This document shows positions 8,497 through 17,146 of a DNA stretch of 64,000 bases, piece after piece. The DNA lies in NCBI RefSeq assembly GCF_003692615.1, contig NZ_CP023540.1, positions 62,001 to 126,000 of the forward strand, read 5' to 3'. This DNA is from Chryseobacterium sp. 6424. Its GTDB lineage: Bacteria > Bacteroidota > Bacteroidia > Flavobacteriales > Weeksellaceae. The first letter of the stretch is position 1, and every line of letters starts with the position of its first letter. The translations under genes and the position numbers were made by a program. The notes beneath the pieces were generated by a model that had not been told where the DNA came from, did no database searches, and saw nothing but the letters and a program-made list of their open reading frames with translations.

Positions 8497-9717
8497 TTAG
8501 CTTAACATCCGCTGCGCTTTCCTCACACCTTCAACAAGAATATCGATTTCCTCAAACGTATTATACACCGCAAAACTCGCGCGCACGGTGCCGGCAATTT
8601 CGAAGAATGCCATGATCGGCTGCGTGCAGTGGTGTCCGGTTCTTACAGCGATTCCGATTTTGTTGAGAATCATACCGACATCTGACGCGATCCCGATTCC
8701 TTCCAGATTAAATGAAACGACGCCAGTTCTGGTCGCTTTTTCACCATAAATTCTAAGACCGTCCAGCTCCAGAAGTTTCTGCTGCGCGTATTCCAGCAAA
8801 GCATTTTCATGATTCTGCAAATGCTGGTGACCGATGCTTTCAATGAAATCTGCCGCTGCACCAAGCGCGATGTTTCCGCCTACATTCGGTGTGCCGGCTT
8901 CGAACTTGAACGGAAGATCTGCGTAAGTGGTTTTATCAAAAGAACAGGTCGCAATCATCTCGCCGCCACCATGAAACGGCGGAAGTTCCCGCAGGATTTT
9001 TTCTTTGCCATAAAGGATGCCCGTTCCCATCGGCGCGTACATTTTATGCCCGGAAAACACATAAAAATCACAGTCGAGTTGCTGGACATCAATCTTAAAG
9101 TGCGGGGCCGCCTGCGCACCATCAATAACGATAAGCGCATCCGAATTTTTCCGTGCGAGTGCAATGATTTCTTCTACCGGATTCACTACGCCAAGTGCGT
9201 TCGATACATGGTTCACCGAAATCAGACGTGTTTTTTCGCTGAGGTTTTTTTCAACAAAATCAATTTGCAAGATACCATCGCTGTCGATCGGGATTACCTT
9301 CAGTTTTGCGCCGGTACGTTCGCAAAGCATCTGCCACGGCACGATATTCGAGTGGTGCTCGAGGTAAGAGATAATGATTTCATCGTCTTTTTTCAGCCAG
9401 GCCGTCAGCGAATAGGCGAGCAGATTGATGCCTTCCGTAGTTCCCCTGGTGAAAATGACCTCAAAGTCGTGCTCAGCGTTGATGAATTTCTGGATCTTGC
9501 GTCTCGAAAGTTCCATTTCTTCGGTCGCTAACTGACTTAACGTATGAATACCGCGATGCACGTTGGCGTTAATTTCTGTGTAATATTTTTGCCACGCATT
9601 TAAAACAGCTAATGGTTTCTGCGAAGTGGCGGCATTATCAAGGTAAACCAGTGGCTTTCCGTTAACGCTTTGATCTAATATCGGGAACTGGTTTCGTATA
9701 TGTTGAATGTCGAACAT
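8497..9717 (-). CDS. sufS: Cysteine desulfurase SufS
   Basis: 406 aa, PLP-dependent type II (SufS/CsdA) cysteine desulfurase supplying sulfur for Fe-S cluster assembly. Lys225 in FSGHKMYAP binds PLP, and Cys364 in RTGHHCTQP is the persulfide cysteine, in the short-loop context typical of SufS rather than IscS. No other suf gene is adjacent here, although a SufT-like gene lies at 43157. A TAAATTTG box 22 nt upstream of the start gives it its own promoter. Confidence 0.96.
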   Translation of the reverse strand: MFDIQHIRNQFPILDQSVNGKPLVYLDNAATSQKPLAVLNAWQKYYTEINANVHRGIHTLSQLATEEMELSRRKIQKFINAEHDFEVIFTRGTTEGINLLAYSLTAWLKKDDEIIISYLEHHSNIVPWQMLCERTGAKLKVIPIDSDGILQIDFVEKNLSEKTRLISVNHVSNALGVVNPVEEIIALARKNSDALIVIDGAQAAPHFKIDVQQLDCDFYVFSGHKMYAPMGTGILYGKEKILRELPPFHGGGEMIATCSFDKTTYADLPFKFEAGTPNVGGNIALGAAADFIESIGHQHLQNHENALLEYAQQKLLELDGLRIYGEKATRTGVVSFNLEGIGIASDVGMILNKIGIAVRTGHHCTQPIMAFFEIAGTVRASFAVYNTFEEIDILVEGVRKAQRMLS

Positions 9718-9738
9718 TTGAACTTATTTAGAATGCCT

Positions 9739-9746
9739 CAAATTTA
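9739..9746 (-). promoter_or_regulatory. Promoter -7 box of sufS
   Basis: TAAATTTG on the minus strand, giving a leader of about 18 nt. No clear TTG upstream element. Confidence 0.5.
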
Positions 9747-9790
9747 CGGAATTTTATCCGGCCTTCAGCTTTAGTCTGTATGGCATCATT

Positions 9791-9824
9791 ACAAAAAAAA
9801 GTTCCGGAAAACCTCCGGAACTTT
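9791..9824 (-). terminator. Rho-independent terminator of glyQS
   Basis: Perfect 11-bp inverted repeat (AAAGTTCCGGA at 9798-9808 with its complement at 9814-9824). On the minus strand it is followed by a run of eight T. It lies just after the glyQS stop and before the sufS promoter. Confidence 0.85.
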
Positions 9825-9844
9825 ATAATGATGTACTTTTCAAC

Positions 9845-11386
9845 TTAAATCTTAGAAAGCAGATTTCTGAAATTCGTTTTCTCGTCGATGATTCTGCGCA
9901 AATCGGCTACCGGAACTCTTTCCTGCTGCATCGTGTCGCGGTCTCTCAAAGTAACCGTGTTGTCCGTCAATGTATCGTGATCGATCGTGATACAGAACGG
10001 CGTACCGATCGCATCCTGACGACGGTAACGTTTCCCGATGCTGTCTTTGTCTTCATAAATTACGTTGAAATCAAATTTCAGTTCGTTGAAGATTTTCTCG
10101 CCATATTCGCCTAATCCGTCTTTTTTCATCAAAGGTAAAATCGCTGCTTTTACCGGCGCCAACGCAGGCGGAAGCGAAAGGACTGTTCTTTCCGAGCCGT
10201 CTTCCAGAACCTCATCTTTCAGTGAATTTGAGAAGATGGCGAGGAAAAGGCGGTCCAGGCCAACCGATGTCTCCACTACGTACGGAACATAGTTTTCGTT
10301 TCTTTCAGCGTCGAAATACTGCAGCTTGCGTCCGGAGAATTTCTCGTGCGCGCTCAGGTCGAAATCGGTTCTCGAGTGAATGCCTTCCAGTTCTTTAAAT
10401 CCAAACGGGAATTTAAATTCAATATCAGCCGCGGCATTTGCGTAATGTGCCAGTTTTTCGTGATCGTGGAATTTGTAGTTTTCTTCGCCCAAGCCTAAAG
10501 CCAAATGCCAGTTCAGACGTTTCTGCTTCCACTCTTCATAGAAACCGAGTTCGGTTCCCGGCGGAACGAAAAACTGCATTTCCATCTGCTCGAATTCGCG
10601 CATCCTAAAGATGAACTGTCTCGCAACAATCTCATTTCTAAAGGCTTTCCCGATTTGCGCAATTCCGAAAGGCAGCTTATGACGCGAAGTTTTCTGCACA
10701 TTCAGGAAGTTCACGAAAATCCCTTGTGCGGTTTCGGGCCTCAGATACAGGTCGGTCGCACTTTCCGAGGCGGCGCCAAGTTTCGTCCCAAACATCAGGT
10801 TGAATTGTCGCACCTCGGTCCAGTTTTTAGAACCAGTGTCAGGATCGGCGATTTCGAGTTCTTCGATCAAAGCTTTCACATCGGCCAAATCGTTGTTTTC
10901 GAGCGATTTTGCCATTCGTGAAAGGATGGTTTTCTGTTTTTGGCGGTATTCCAGAACGCGGCCGTTGGTGGTTTCAAACTCATTCTTATCAAAAGCATCA
11001 CCGAATCTTTTCGCGGCTTTATCTATTTCTTTCTGGGCTTTTTCCTCCAATTTCGCGCAGTAATCTTCAAGCAAAACATCAGCGCGAAAACGTTTTTTCG
11101 AGTCTTTATTGTCGATCAAAGGGTCATTAAACGCGTCAACGTGGCCGGAAGCTTTCCAGATTGTGGGATGCATGAAGATGGCAGAGTCGATGCCCACGAT
11201 GTTTTCATTCATCTGCACCATGGCTTTCCACCAATATTGCTTGATGTTGTTTTTCAGTTCGGCGCCGTTCTGTCCGTAATCGTAAATTGCTGAAAGTCCG
11301 TCATATATCTCACTCGAAGGGAAAATAAAACCATATTCTTTCGCGTGCGAGATCAGTTTCTTGAAAACATCTTCCTGTTTGGCCAT
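9845..11386 (-). CDS. glyQS: Glycine--tRNA ligase (single-chain, dimeric class II type)
   Basis: 513 aa. It charges tRNA-Gly in the cytoplasm. Class II motifs are visible: an arginine-rich motif 2 (FRNEI...QFIFRMREFEQMEMQFF), the family segment ETAQGIFVNF, and motif 3 around SVGLDRLFLAIF. The C-terminal anticodon-binding domain (LPPALAPVKAAILPL...YRRQDAIGTPFCITID) is complete. This is the alpha2 type found in many Bacteroidota, eukaryotes and archaea rather than the alpha2beta2 glyQ/glyS enzyme. It is transcribed alone, from a TATTTTTG box to a strong terminator. Confidence 0.97.
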   Translation of the reverse strand: MAKQEDVFKKLISHAKEYGFIFPSSEIYDGLSAIYDYGQNGAELKNNIKQYWWKAMVQMNENIVGIDSAIFMHPTIWKASGHVDAFNDPLIDNKDSKKRFRADVLLEDYCAKLEEKAQKEIDKAAKRFGDAFDKNEFETTNGRVLEYRQKQKTILSRMAKSLENNDLADVKALIEELEIADPDTGSKNWTEVRQFNLMFGTKLGAASESATDLYLRPETAQGIFVNFLNVQKTSRHKLPFGIAQIGKAFRNEIVARQFIFRMREFEQMEMQFFVPPGTELGFYEEWKQKRLNWHLALGLGEENYKFHDHEKLAHYANAAADIEFKFPFGFKELEGIHSRTDFDLSAHEKFSGRKLQYFDAERNENYVPYVVETSVGLDRLFLAIFSNSLKDEVLEDGSERTVLSLPPALAPVKAAILPLMKKDGLGEYGEKIFNELKFDFNVIYEDKDSIGKRYRRQDAIGTPFCITIDHDTLTDNTVTLRDRDTMQQERVPVADLRRIIDEKTNFRNLLSKI

Positions 11387-11403
11387 CGTAATTAATTTTG
11401 CAG

Positions 11404-11411
11404 CAAAAATA
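11404..11411 (-). promoter_or_regulatory. Promoter -7 box of glyQS
   Basis: TATTTTTG on the minus strand, with a predicted leader of about 14 nt before the ATG at 11386. Confidence 0.5.
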
Positions 11412-11437
11412 GGGAATTTTTGCCGGATTTTAAGGAG

Positions 11438-11540
11438 CCGGGAACCTGCTCTCCGCTATATCTTTTGCGGTGATTCCGGCTCCGCTCCATCACCGCAAAA
11501 GGATGCCGCTGCGATCAGGGCTATGGGTTCGGTTTCCCTT
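11438..11540. repeat. Intergenic hairpin repeat, copy A
   Basis: A GC-rich block unlike its AT-rich surroundings. A perfect 12-bp inverted repeat (CTTTTGCGGTGA at 11462-11473, complement at 11490-11501) encloses a 16-nt loop. Flanking it are two blocks, CTCCGCTATAT on the left and CCGCTGCGATCAGGGCTATG on the right. The same two blocks, diverged, flank a different stem at 19143-19238. See the findings. Confidence 0.6.
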
Positions 11541-11550
11541 GGAAGTTTCA

Positions 11551-11581
11551 GCCAAAAAAAGACGGAATAAGTTCCGCCTTT
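11551..11581 (-). terminator. Terminator of the 11601-12080 gene
   Basis: Hairpin AAAGGCGGAA / TTCCGTCTTT (one G-U pair) at 11581-11558 read on the minus strand, followed by a T run. It is 20 nt after the gene's stop codon. Confidence 0.75.
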
Positions 11582-11600
11582 ACGATTGAAAGTCTATTTC

Positions 11601-12080
11601 TTAGAAATTGTAGCTCAGTGCCATTCCGTTGCCGGCAGTTTCGAGTTTGAAATAGGGCTGAAAAGCGGTGCTTTCGCCGTTTTCAAGTTTTAATGCTTTT
11701 TCAGCATTTTTACCTGAAGCAATCGCAAACGGAATCCCGATCGCTACAAGACCGGCACCAATTCCCACCACAGTCCAGGCAGCGCTGGCATCTCTTTTAT
11801 AGGTCATGCCGTTTCGGGTTTCAGTTTTATTTCCCTGCAATGCGGGGATGATGCCGAAACCAATGGCAAATCCGCCCGTGTACGCGAAAATTTGACCAAC
11901 CGTGCTGTTGGTTCTGGCTTTACTGAATGCAGTGCGGGCTTCAGGATTACTGAAAACATCACGGTACTTGGAAAATCTGTATTCCTGACCATCTTTAATA
12001 AGTCTGTTACTGGAAATGGAAACCTGCCCAACTGCCTGTTGAAAGCACATTGCAAGCGCTAAGAGTAAAAATTTATTCAT
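11601..12080 (-). CDS. Hypothetical exported/membrane protein
   Basis: 159 aa. It begins with a signal peptide (cleavage likely after AVGQ, residue 19). Two glycine-rich hydrophobic stretches follow (about 64-82 and 97-120), a pattern seen in small Bacteroidota proteins with paired TM-like glycine-zipper segments. The C-terminal end ALSYNF resembles an outer-membrane C-terminal signature. I recognise no family. A strong terminator immediately follows, so it is an independent unit. Confidence 0.8.
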   Translation of the reverse strand: MNKFLLLALAMCFQQAVGQVSISSNRLIKDGQEYRFSKYRDVFSNPEARTAFSKARTNSTVGQIFAYTGGFAIGFGIIPALQGNKTETRNGMTYKRDASAAWTVVGIGAGLVAIGIPFAIASGKNAEKALKLENGESTAFQPYFKLETAGNGMALSYNF

Positions 12081-12257
12081 GTATTATTTTTCGGTGAATC
12101 TATTTAAAATTTCTGGATTATCGTGTATATATGATTATCTTCATTTTTATGCGCACAAGATGCTTTTTATAAATGATTCTTTACATATCAATAAATATTT
12201 ATCGGATAACCGCGGAATGTATAGTTTTTTAGTACTTTTATCTCAAACACAAATTAT

Positions 12258-13793
12258 ATGTTAGTGAAAGTCTATGGCAGCGCGATCTTTGGCGTTTCCG
12301 CACAAACCATTACCATTGAAGTTAACGTAGATGATCATGGGATTGGCTATCATTTGGTTGGTCTGCCCGATAATGCCATTAAAGAAAGCAGCTACCGCAT
12401 CTCAGCCGCGCTGAAAAATGTCGGCTACAAGATCCCTGGCAAGAAAATCACCATCAATATGGCCCCCGCTGACTTGCGCAAAGAAGGTTCGGCCTATGAT
12501 TTAAGCATTGCACTGGGTATTTTGGCAGCTTCGGGACAAATCTTGGCAGAAGATATCGGCAGTTATCTCATTATGGGAGAACTATCACTTGATGGGAGCT
12601 TATTACCTATAAAAGGGGTGCTGCCGATTGCCATCAAAGCGCGTGAGGAAGGCTTTAAAGGCATTATTCTGCCAAAACAGAATATCCGGGAAGCCGCCGT
12701 TGTAGACCAACTGGAAGTATATGGCATTGTGAATATCAAGGAAGTTATTGATTACTTTAATCAAGGTGTTCCGCTGGAACGTACGATCATCGATACGAGA
12801 AAGGAGTTCCAAGAAAAAATCAATTTCTTTCCTACCGATTTTTCGGAAGTCAAAGGGCAGGAAACCGCCAAGCGGGCGATGGAAGTGGCTGCGGCAGGCG
12901 GCCACAACATCATTTTAATCGGTCCGCCCGGCAGTGGGAAAACGATGCTGGCAAAGCGTGTACCGAGTATTTTGCCACCGCTTACCTTGCGAGAGGCGTT
13001 AGAAACTACTAAAATCCACTCGGTGGCGGGGAAGATTGGTGCTGAAACTTCGCTGATGACGGTAAGGCCATTTAGGAGTCCGCACCATACCATTTCGGAT
13101 GTAGCACTGGTTGGCGGCGGAAGTTATCCACAGCCAGGAGAAATTTCCTTAGCCCATAATGGTGTCTTATTTCTTGATGAAATGCCCGAATTTAAACGAA
13201 CTGTTCTGGAAGTGATGCGGCAACCGCTTGAAGACCGTGAGGTTACGATTTCCCGCGCAAAATTTACGGTAAACTATCCAGCAAGTTTCATGCTGGTGGC
13301 AAGTATGAACCCAAGCCCGAGCGGGTATTTTCCGGATGATCCGAATAACACTTCGTCTCAGTTTGAAATGCAGCGCTATATGAATAAACTTTCGGGGCCA
13401 CTGCTCGACCGTATCGATATTCATATTGAAGTACAGAAAGTGGAGTTCGAACAGCTTTCAGACCGAAGAAAAGGCGAGAAAAGTGAGGAAATCCGCAAAA
13501 GAGTCCTGAATGCCCGGGCAATACAGACCGAAAGATACCGCGATGCAGACATACATTACAACGCGCAGATGGGTCCCAAAGAACTCGAAAAGCATTGTGA
13601 ATTGGATGAGACTTCACAAAAACTGATAAAGACCGCAATGGAAAAACTGAATCTTTCTGCCAGAGCCTACGACCGCATCTTGAAAGTCGCTCGTACAATC
13701 GCAGACCTGGAGGCATGTGAAGCCATCAGTCCCTCACATATTGCGGAAGCTATACAATACCGCAGCCTGGATCGTGAGTTCTGGAATGTTTAA
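12258..13793 (+). CDS. comM: YifB/ComM family Mg-chelatase-like AAA+ ATPase
   Basis: 511 aa. The N-terminal ChlI-like domain (about 1-170) resembles a Lon-protease fold. A central AAA+ domain has Walker A GPPGSGKTML near residue 222 and Walker B VLFLDEMPEF. A C-terminal Mg-chelatase domain ends with the helical ARAYDRILKVARTIADL segment. ComM is a hexameric helicase that promotes branch migration during natural transformation. dprA, another transformation protein, lies about 2 kb downstream, though other genes intervene. An AT-rich 177-nt stretch with no recognised gene precedes it. Confidence 0.93.
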   Translation: MLVKVYGSAIFGVSAQTITIEVNVDDHGIGYHLVGLPDNAIKESSYRISAALKNVGYKIPGKKITINMAPADLRKEGSAYDLSIALGILAASGQILAEDIGSYLIMGELSLDGSLLPIKGVLPIAIKAREEGFKGIILPKQNIREAAVVDQLEVYGIVNIKEVIDYFNQGVPLERTIIDTRKEFQEKINFFPTDFSEVKGQETAKRAMEVAAAGGHNIILIGPPGSGKTMLAKRVPSILPPLTLREALETTKIHSVAGKIGAETSLMTVRPFRSPHHTISDVALVGGGSYPQPGEISLAHNGVLFLDEMPEFKRTVLEVMRQPLEDREVTISRAKFTVNYPASFMLVASMNPSPSGYFPDDPNNTSSQFEMQRYMNKLSGPLLDRIDIHIEVQKVEFEQLSDRRKGEKSEEIRKRVLNARAIQTERYRDADIHYNAQMGPKELEKHCELDETSQKLIKTAMEKLNLSARAYDRILKVARTIADLEACEAISPSHIAEAIQYRSLDREFWNV

Positions 13794-13800
13794 ATAAGCT

Positions 13801-14910
13801 TTAACTAGTGACAAATGGCTTGATAATCTTTCTATTACGCTCCTTGTTTTCATAACCCAGGTTATAAGAGAAACCAATCCCAAGGGTCTGTTTTAATTGC
13901 AGTTTCCGGATCTGGTCATGGTCGTAAAGCAAATCGAGTGTTACAACTGTAGAGATATAGCGGTTGAAGCGGAAATTCAGCGTTCCGTTATAGGCAATAT
14001 CCACACGTTCTGGATGGTCGATATAATTGCTGAAGAAATTGACCTGATTAACAAGATTGATGTCTTTGTAAATCTTCAAACGGTAAAGTACATTCAACAG
14101 TGCACCCAGTTCGGATCTTATGCTTTGCCCGTCACGCTCCAGACCATAACGCCCGGCTTTCTGCAGATAGGGATCTGTGACGATGGTGAATTTGCCATTA
14201 ACTGGGCGGAAAATCACCTGGAAATTTTCATTAGGATTATAGGAGATACCCAAACCTGCGTTCAGGTAGCCCGGTGCCATAAATCTTGATATGCGGTCCG
14301 CAAATGTGGGATCTGGCGTTACGCTGTAATTATAGCCTGGTGAAAACTGCGACAAAAACTGAAAACCCGTAGATAAATAATAGTTTCTGCCAATATCATA
14401 TCCGTAATTCGTCATGAAGTTAATGTAATCTTCTGTCTTTCTCGAGGATTCTCCTTCAGAAGCTACAAAACCATAACCCAGTTGGATGTGGTTTTCAAGG
14501 AAATGCCGGTGATTTTTATAGCTGATGTTGTAATTAACTTTTCCGATGACGCCGATGTTATTATTCCCTCCGGAATTCCAGTTAGAAAATGAAGACTGGT
14601 TGAAGACCAAATTGTTCTGCCCGAAATAAAACCAGTGGCGCGGCTGTTTCAATTTAAGGAAATTGTAGGGCGTCACAGGGATTTCTGTAGTGATGTTGGA
14701 GATCACCACTTGATCGCGTATTACAATGGTATCTTTAAAATGCACATCAAGATTAATGAGTTTGGGATTGGCCAAACTGTCCAGATCCAACGCGACCGAA
14801 TCCCAGCGGCGTTGCGAAATAGAATCTATCTCCTTTAAGACCGAACGATGCTCTTGGGCGCTGGCAATACCGAAAATACAGAACGAAAATAGGGTGACAA
14901 GCTGTTTCAT
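13801..14910 (-). CDS. DUF3078 domain-containing outer-membrane-like protein
   Basis: 369 aa from the ATG at 14910; an in-frame TTG at 14919 is rejected because it lies inside the promoter box. A signal peptide (about 1-19, ending IASAQ) is followed by a beta-strand-rich region with repeated aromatic-rich strands (WFYFGQNNLVFNQSSFSNW, then many alternating strands), which fits the DUF3078 barrel-like family common in Bacteroidota. The exact role is unknown. It is convergent with comM, 7 nt apart. Confidence 0.88.
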   Translation of the reverse strand: MKQLVTLFSFCIFGIASAQEHRSVLKEIDSISQRRWDSVALDLDSLANPKLINLDVHFKDTIVIRDQVVISNITTEIPVTPYNFLKLKQPRHWFYFGQNNLVFNQSSFSNWNSGGNNNIGVIGKVNYNISYKNHRHFLENHIQLGYGFVASEGESSRKTEDYINFMTNYGYDIGRNYYLSTGFQFLSQFSPGYNYSVTPDPTFADRISRFMAPGYLNAGLGISYNPNENFQVIFRPVNGKFTIVTDPYLQKAGRYGLERDGQSIRSELGALLNVLYRLKIYKDINLVNQVNFFSNYIDHPERVDIAYNGTLNFRFNRYISTVVTLDLLYDHDQIRKLQLKQTLGIGFSYNLGYENKERNRKIIKPFVTS

Positions 14911-14916
14911 AGGCTG

Positions 14917-14948
14917 CAAAGTTAGTTAAAGTATTAAAAACCTTCAAA
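14917..14948 (-). promoter_or_regulatory. Promoter of the DUF3078 gene
   Basis: Minus-strand TAACTTTG at 14924-14917 with TTTG at 14948-14945 (20 nt from TTG to TA). Only about 3 nt of leader would precede the ATG at 14910. Confidence 0.65.
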
Positions 14949-15054
14949 CGGTTATGGTTTCACCTTTTTTGACTGAAAATTTTATCAGGTAATTAAATTT
15001 CTGGCCATTTTTGCTTACATTTAAAATTGGCAATGGTTTTGCCAAAAAGAAGCC

Positions 15055-15822
15055 ATGTTTAAAGAATCTCTCAGTTACCATGCTGTCTTATACGCCGCGC
15101 TGATGCTGGCTGTCATGTGGCTGGGTTTCGTGCTACAGTCGCTGGGCTTCATCAGTGGCTGTTCGGGCGCCATTATCCCACTGCACCCCGATGGGCTGAA
15201 GGGGATTCTCTTCTCACCGTTTCTTCATGGTAATGTAGAGCATATTTTTGGTAATTCTGTGCCGGTTTTCGTACTTGTTTTTCTGTTATTTCAGTTTTAT
15301 CCTTTTATCGCACGTAAAGTTTTTTTTCTGGGGTGGTTCTCATCATTGTTTTTAGTATGGCTTTTACCACCGATTAATATTTTTACAGGGAACTACGATT
15401 TTGTGTGTATCATTGGGGCAAGCGGTATTGTATATGTGCTGGCATTTTTTATTTTCTTCAGTGGTTTATTCCGTTGGAATATGAAGTTGTTTTCCGTATC
15501 AATGGTGGTCGCACTGTATTATGGCAGTTTGGTCTGGGGCATCCTCCCGGAGGAATTTTTCTCTCAGCTGGAAGAGCCGAGCCGCATTTCTTGGCAGTCG
15601 CACTTGTCGGGCGCGGTCGTAGGCGTAATACTGGCCTATGTTTTCCGTAAAAGTGGTGATAGGAACAAGCGTTTTATTTGGCAATATCCCAATTATTACA
15701 GCGAAAAAGATGACAAACTGTGGCAGGATTACAAAGAAAAATATCCAGATGACTTCTCGGAACTGCCTTACCGGAAAAAAGATGATGCCTGGGACAGGCT
15801 TGATGAAATTCGGCGGAAATAA
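15055..15822 (+). CDS. Rhomboid family intramembrane serine protease
   Basis: 255 aa with six predicted membrane helices between about residues 10 and 200. The catalytic dyad is Ser123 in GASG and His183 in QSHLSGAVVG of the last helix. The conserved HGNVEHIFGN segment (58-67) forms the oxyanion-side loop. A charged soluble tail of about 55 residues (YPNYYSEKDDK...) follows, an extension often seen in flavobacterial rhomboids. It cleaves transmembrane segments of unknown substrates in the inner membrane. dprA follows after 32 nt but has its own promoter box. Confidence 0.93.
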   Translation: MFKESLSYHAVLYAALMLAVMWLGFVLQSLGFISGCSGAIIPLHPDGLKGILFSPFLHGNVEHIFGNSVPVFVLVFLLFQFYPFIARKVFFLGWFSSLFLVWLLPPINIFTGNYDFVCIIGASGIVYVLAFFIFFSGLFRWNMKLFSVSMVVALYYGSLVWGILPEEFFSQLEEPSRISWQSHLSGAVVGVILAYVFRKSGDRNKRFIWQYPNYYSEKDDKLWQDYKEKYPDDFSELPYRKKDDAWDRLDEIRRK

Positions 15823-15832
15823 TTTACCTTTG
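15800..15832 (+). promoter_or_regulatory. Promoter of dprA
   Basis: TTG at 15800-15802, 22 nt spacer, TACCTTTG at 15825-15832, predicted leader about 19 nt. The upstream element lies in the last codons of the rhomboid gene. Confidence 0.55.
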
Positions 15833-15854
15833 AAAGGATTAACACTGTACACAA

Positions 15855-16961
15855 ATGTTCTCTGAAGAAACCCTCTATTCCATAGCCCTGCGACGCTGCC
15901 CGCTTATTGGTGATATCGTGTTCCGGAAATTGGTAAGAGAGGCGGGCTCGGCAAAAGAAGTCTGGGAACTTTCAAAAACCGGGCTGAAAAACATCCACGG
16001 TATTGGGCAGAGAATTTCACACGAAATTGGTCATGATGACCACCTGAAATTCGCGGAAAAAGAACTGGCTTTCTGTGAAAAAAATCAGATTAAAATCCTG
16101 CTCCGTCACCAGAATGAACTGCCCACATTGCTTGCGGAGTGCGACGATGCCCCTGCAATCCTTTATCAGAAAGGTGATTTCAACCCACAGCTAACACCCA
16201 TCAGCATTGTTGGTACCAGAAACATGACGGCTTATGGGAAAGCATTTATCCACCGTTTTCTAGAAGAATTACCCTCACAGCCCGTTGTTACAGTAAGTGG
16301 ACTGGCCTTAGGCGCAGATACAGAAGTGCATCACATCTCTCTTGAACAGAACATCCCTACCGCGGCTGTGCTGGCGCATGGCTTTCATATGTTGTATCCG
16401 GCAAAGAACCGTCGGCTGTCCGAAAAAATCTTGGCTGAAAACGGTGCGTTGTTTACCGAATTCAATTCTTCACAAAAACCCGACCGTGAAAATTTCATCC
16501 AGCGAAACAGGATCATTGCCGGTCTTTCGCCTGCGACAATTGTGGTAGAAACTGCTTTCGGTGGCGGCTCTATCAGTACCGCCACTTTCGCCCACCAGTA
16601 TAACCGCGATGTCTTTGCCCTGCCGGGAAGGATCACTGATAAATACAGTCAGGGTTGCAACCAGCTCATACAGTGCAATAAAGCGGCGGTTATATCTACC
16701 GTCTCCGCTTTGAAGGAACAATTGGGTTTGAATAATAAAGAAACGGTAGCTGAGTTATTCCCAACATCTGAAATCAGGAAGCAATTGAATGATAACCAAA
16801 TAGCTATCATGAATGTGTTGGATAAAAATGTGGCCTATACGCTGGATGAGATTTCGGACCGTATGGGAGTCGCGTCTTACAAAATACTGCCCGATTTGCT
16901 GGAACTTGAGATTTCCGGTTACATCAAAGCACTTTCGGGAAGGCAATATCTGGCACTTTAA
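15855..16961 (+). CDS. dprA: DNA-processing protein DprA
   Basis: 368 aa. It loads RecA on incoming single-stranded DNA during transformation. There is an N-terminal helical region with helix-hairpin-helix character (about 35-60), a Rossmann-like DprA domain with GTRNMTAYG, SGLALGAD and the GGG-containing substrate segment, and a C-terminal winged-helix domain (about 300-368). Length is normal. It is the second transformation gene after comM/yifB. Confidence 0.95.
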   Translation: MFSEETLYSIALRRCPLIGDIVFRKLVREAGSAKEVWELSKTGLKNIHGIGQRISHEIGHDDHLKFAEKELAFCEKNQIKILLRHQNELPTLLAECDDAPAILYQKGDFNPQLTPISIVGTRNMTAYGKAFIHRFLEELPSQPVVTVSGLALGADTEVHHISLEQNIPTAAVLAHGFHMLYPAKNRRLSEKILAENGALFTEFNSSQKPDRENFIQRNRIIAGLSPATIVVETAFGGGSISTATFAHQYNRDVFALPGRITDKYSQGCNQLIQCNKAAVISTVSALKEQLGLNNKETVAELFPTSEIRKQLNDNQIAIMNVLDKNVAYTLDEISDRMGVASYKILPDLLELEISGYIKALSGRQYLAL

Positions 16962-17027
16962 AAAGATATAATTTTTAAAAATTTATAAATATTCAGTTAA
17001 CATTCAATTATTATTATATTTAATGCA

Positions 17028-17068
17028 TAAATTGTTAAATTAATAAAAATAAAGTGCTAAATTGTTAA
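17028..17068. repeat. Tandem 11-bp direct repeats upstream of gdhA
   Basis: TAAATTGTTAA occurs at 17028-17038 and again at 17058-17068, exactly 30 bp apart (about three helical turns). Both copies are preceded by TGC. They lie just upstream of the gdhA promoter and look like paired regulator sites. Confidence 0.45.
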
Positions 17069-17094
17069 TATTTTATCAATTATTAAAATATTTA

Positions 17095-17124
17095 TTGCAA
17101 GTTTTGAAAAAAAAATTAAATTTG
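17095..17124 (+). promoter_or_regulatory. Promoter of gdhA
   Basis: TTG at 17095-17097, 19 nt spacer, TAAATTTG at 17117-17124, leader about 19 nt before the ATG at 17147. It is embedded in a very AT-rich 185-nt intergenic region. Confidence 0.65.
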
Positions 17125-17146
17125 TTGACAATAATACTCAACCTTT

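Noticed and set aside
8809..9531. 240-codon plus-strand frame across the middle of sufS
   Set aside because: It is antisense to a fully intact sufS with both catalytic residues; long antisense frames are common here.
12079..12264. Plus-strand 61-codon open frame in the AT-rich spacer before comM
   Set aside because: It overlaps the comM start, has no promoter box and a composition like translated AT-rich spacer. Treated as noncoding.
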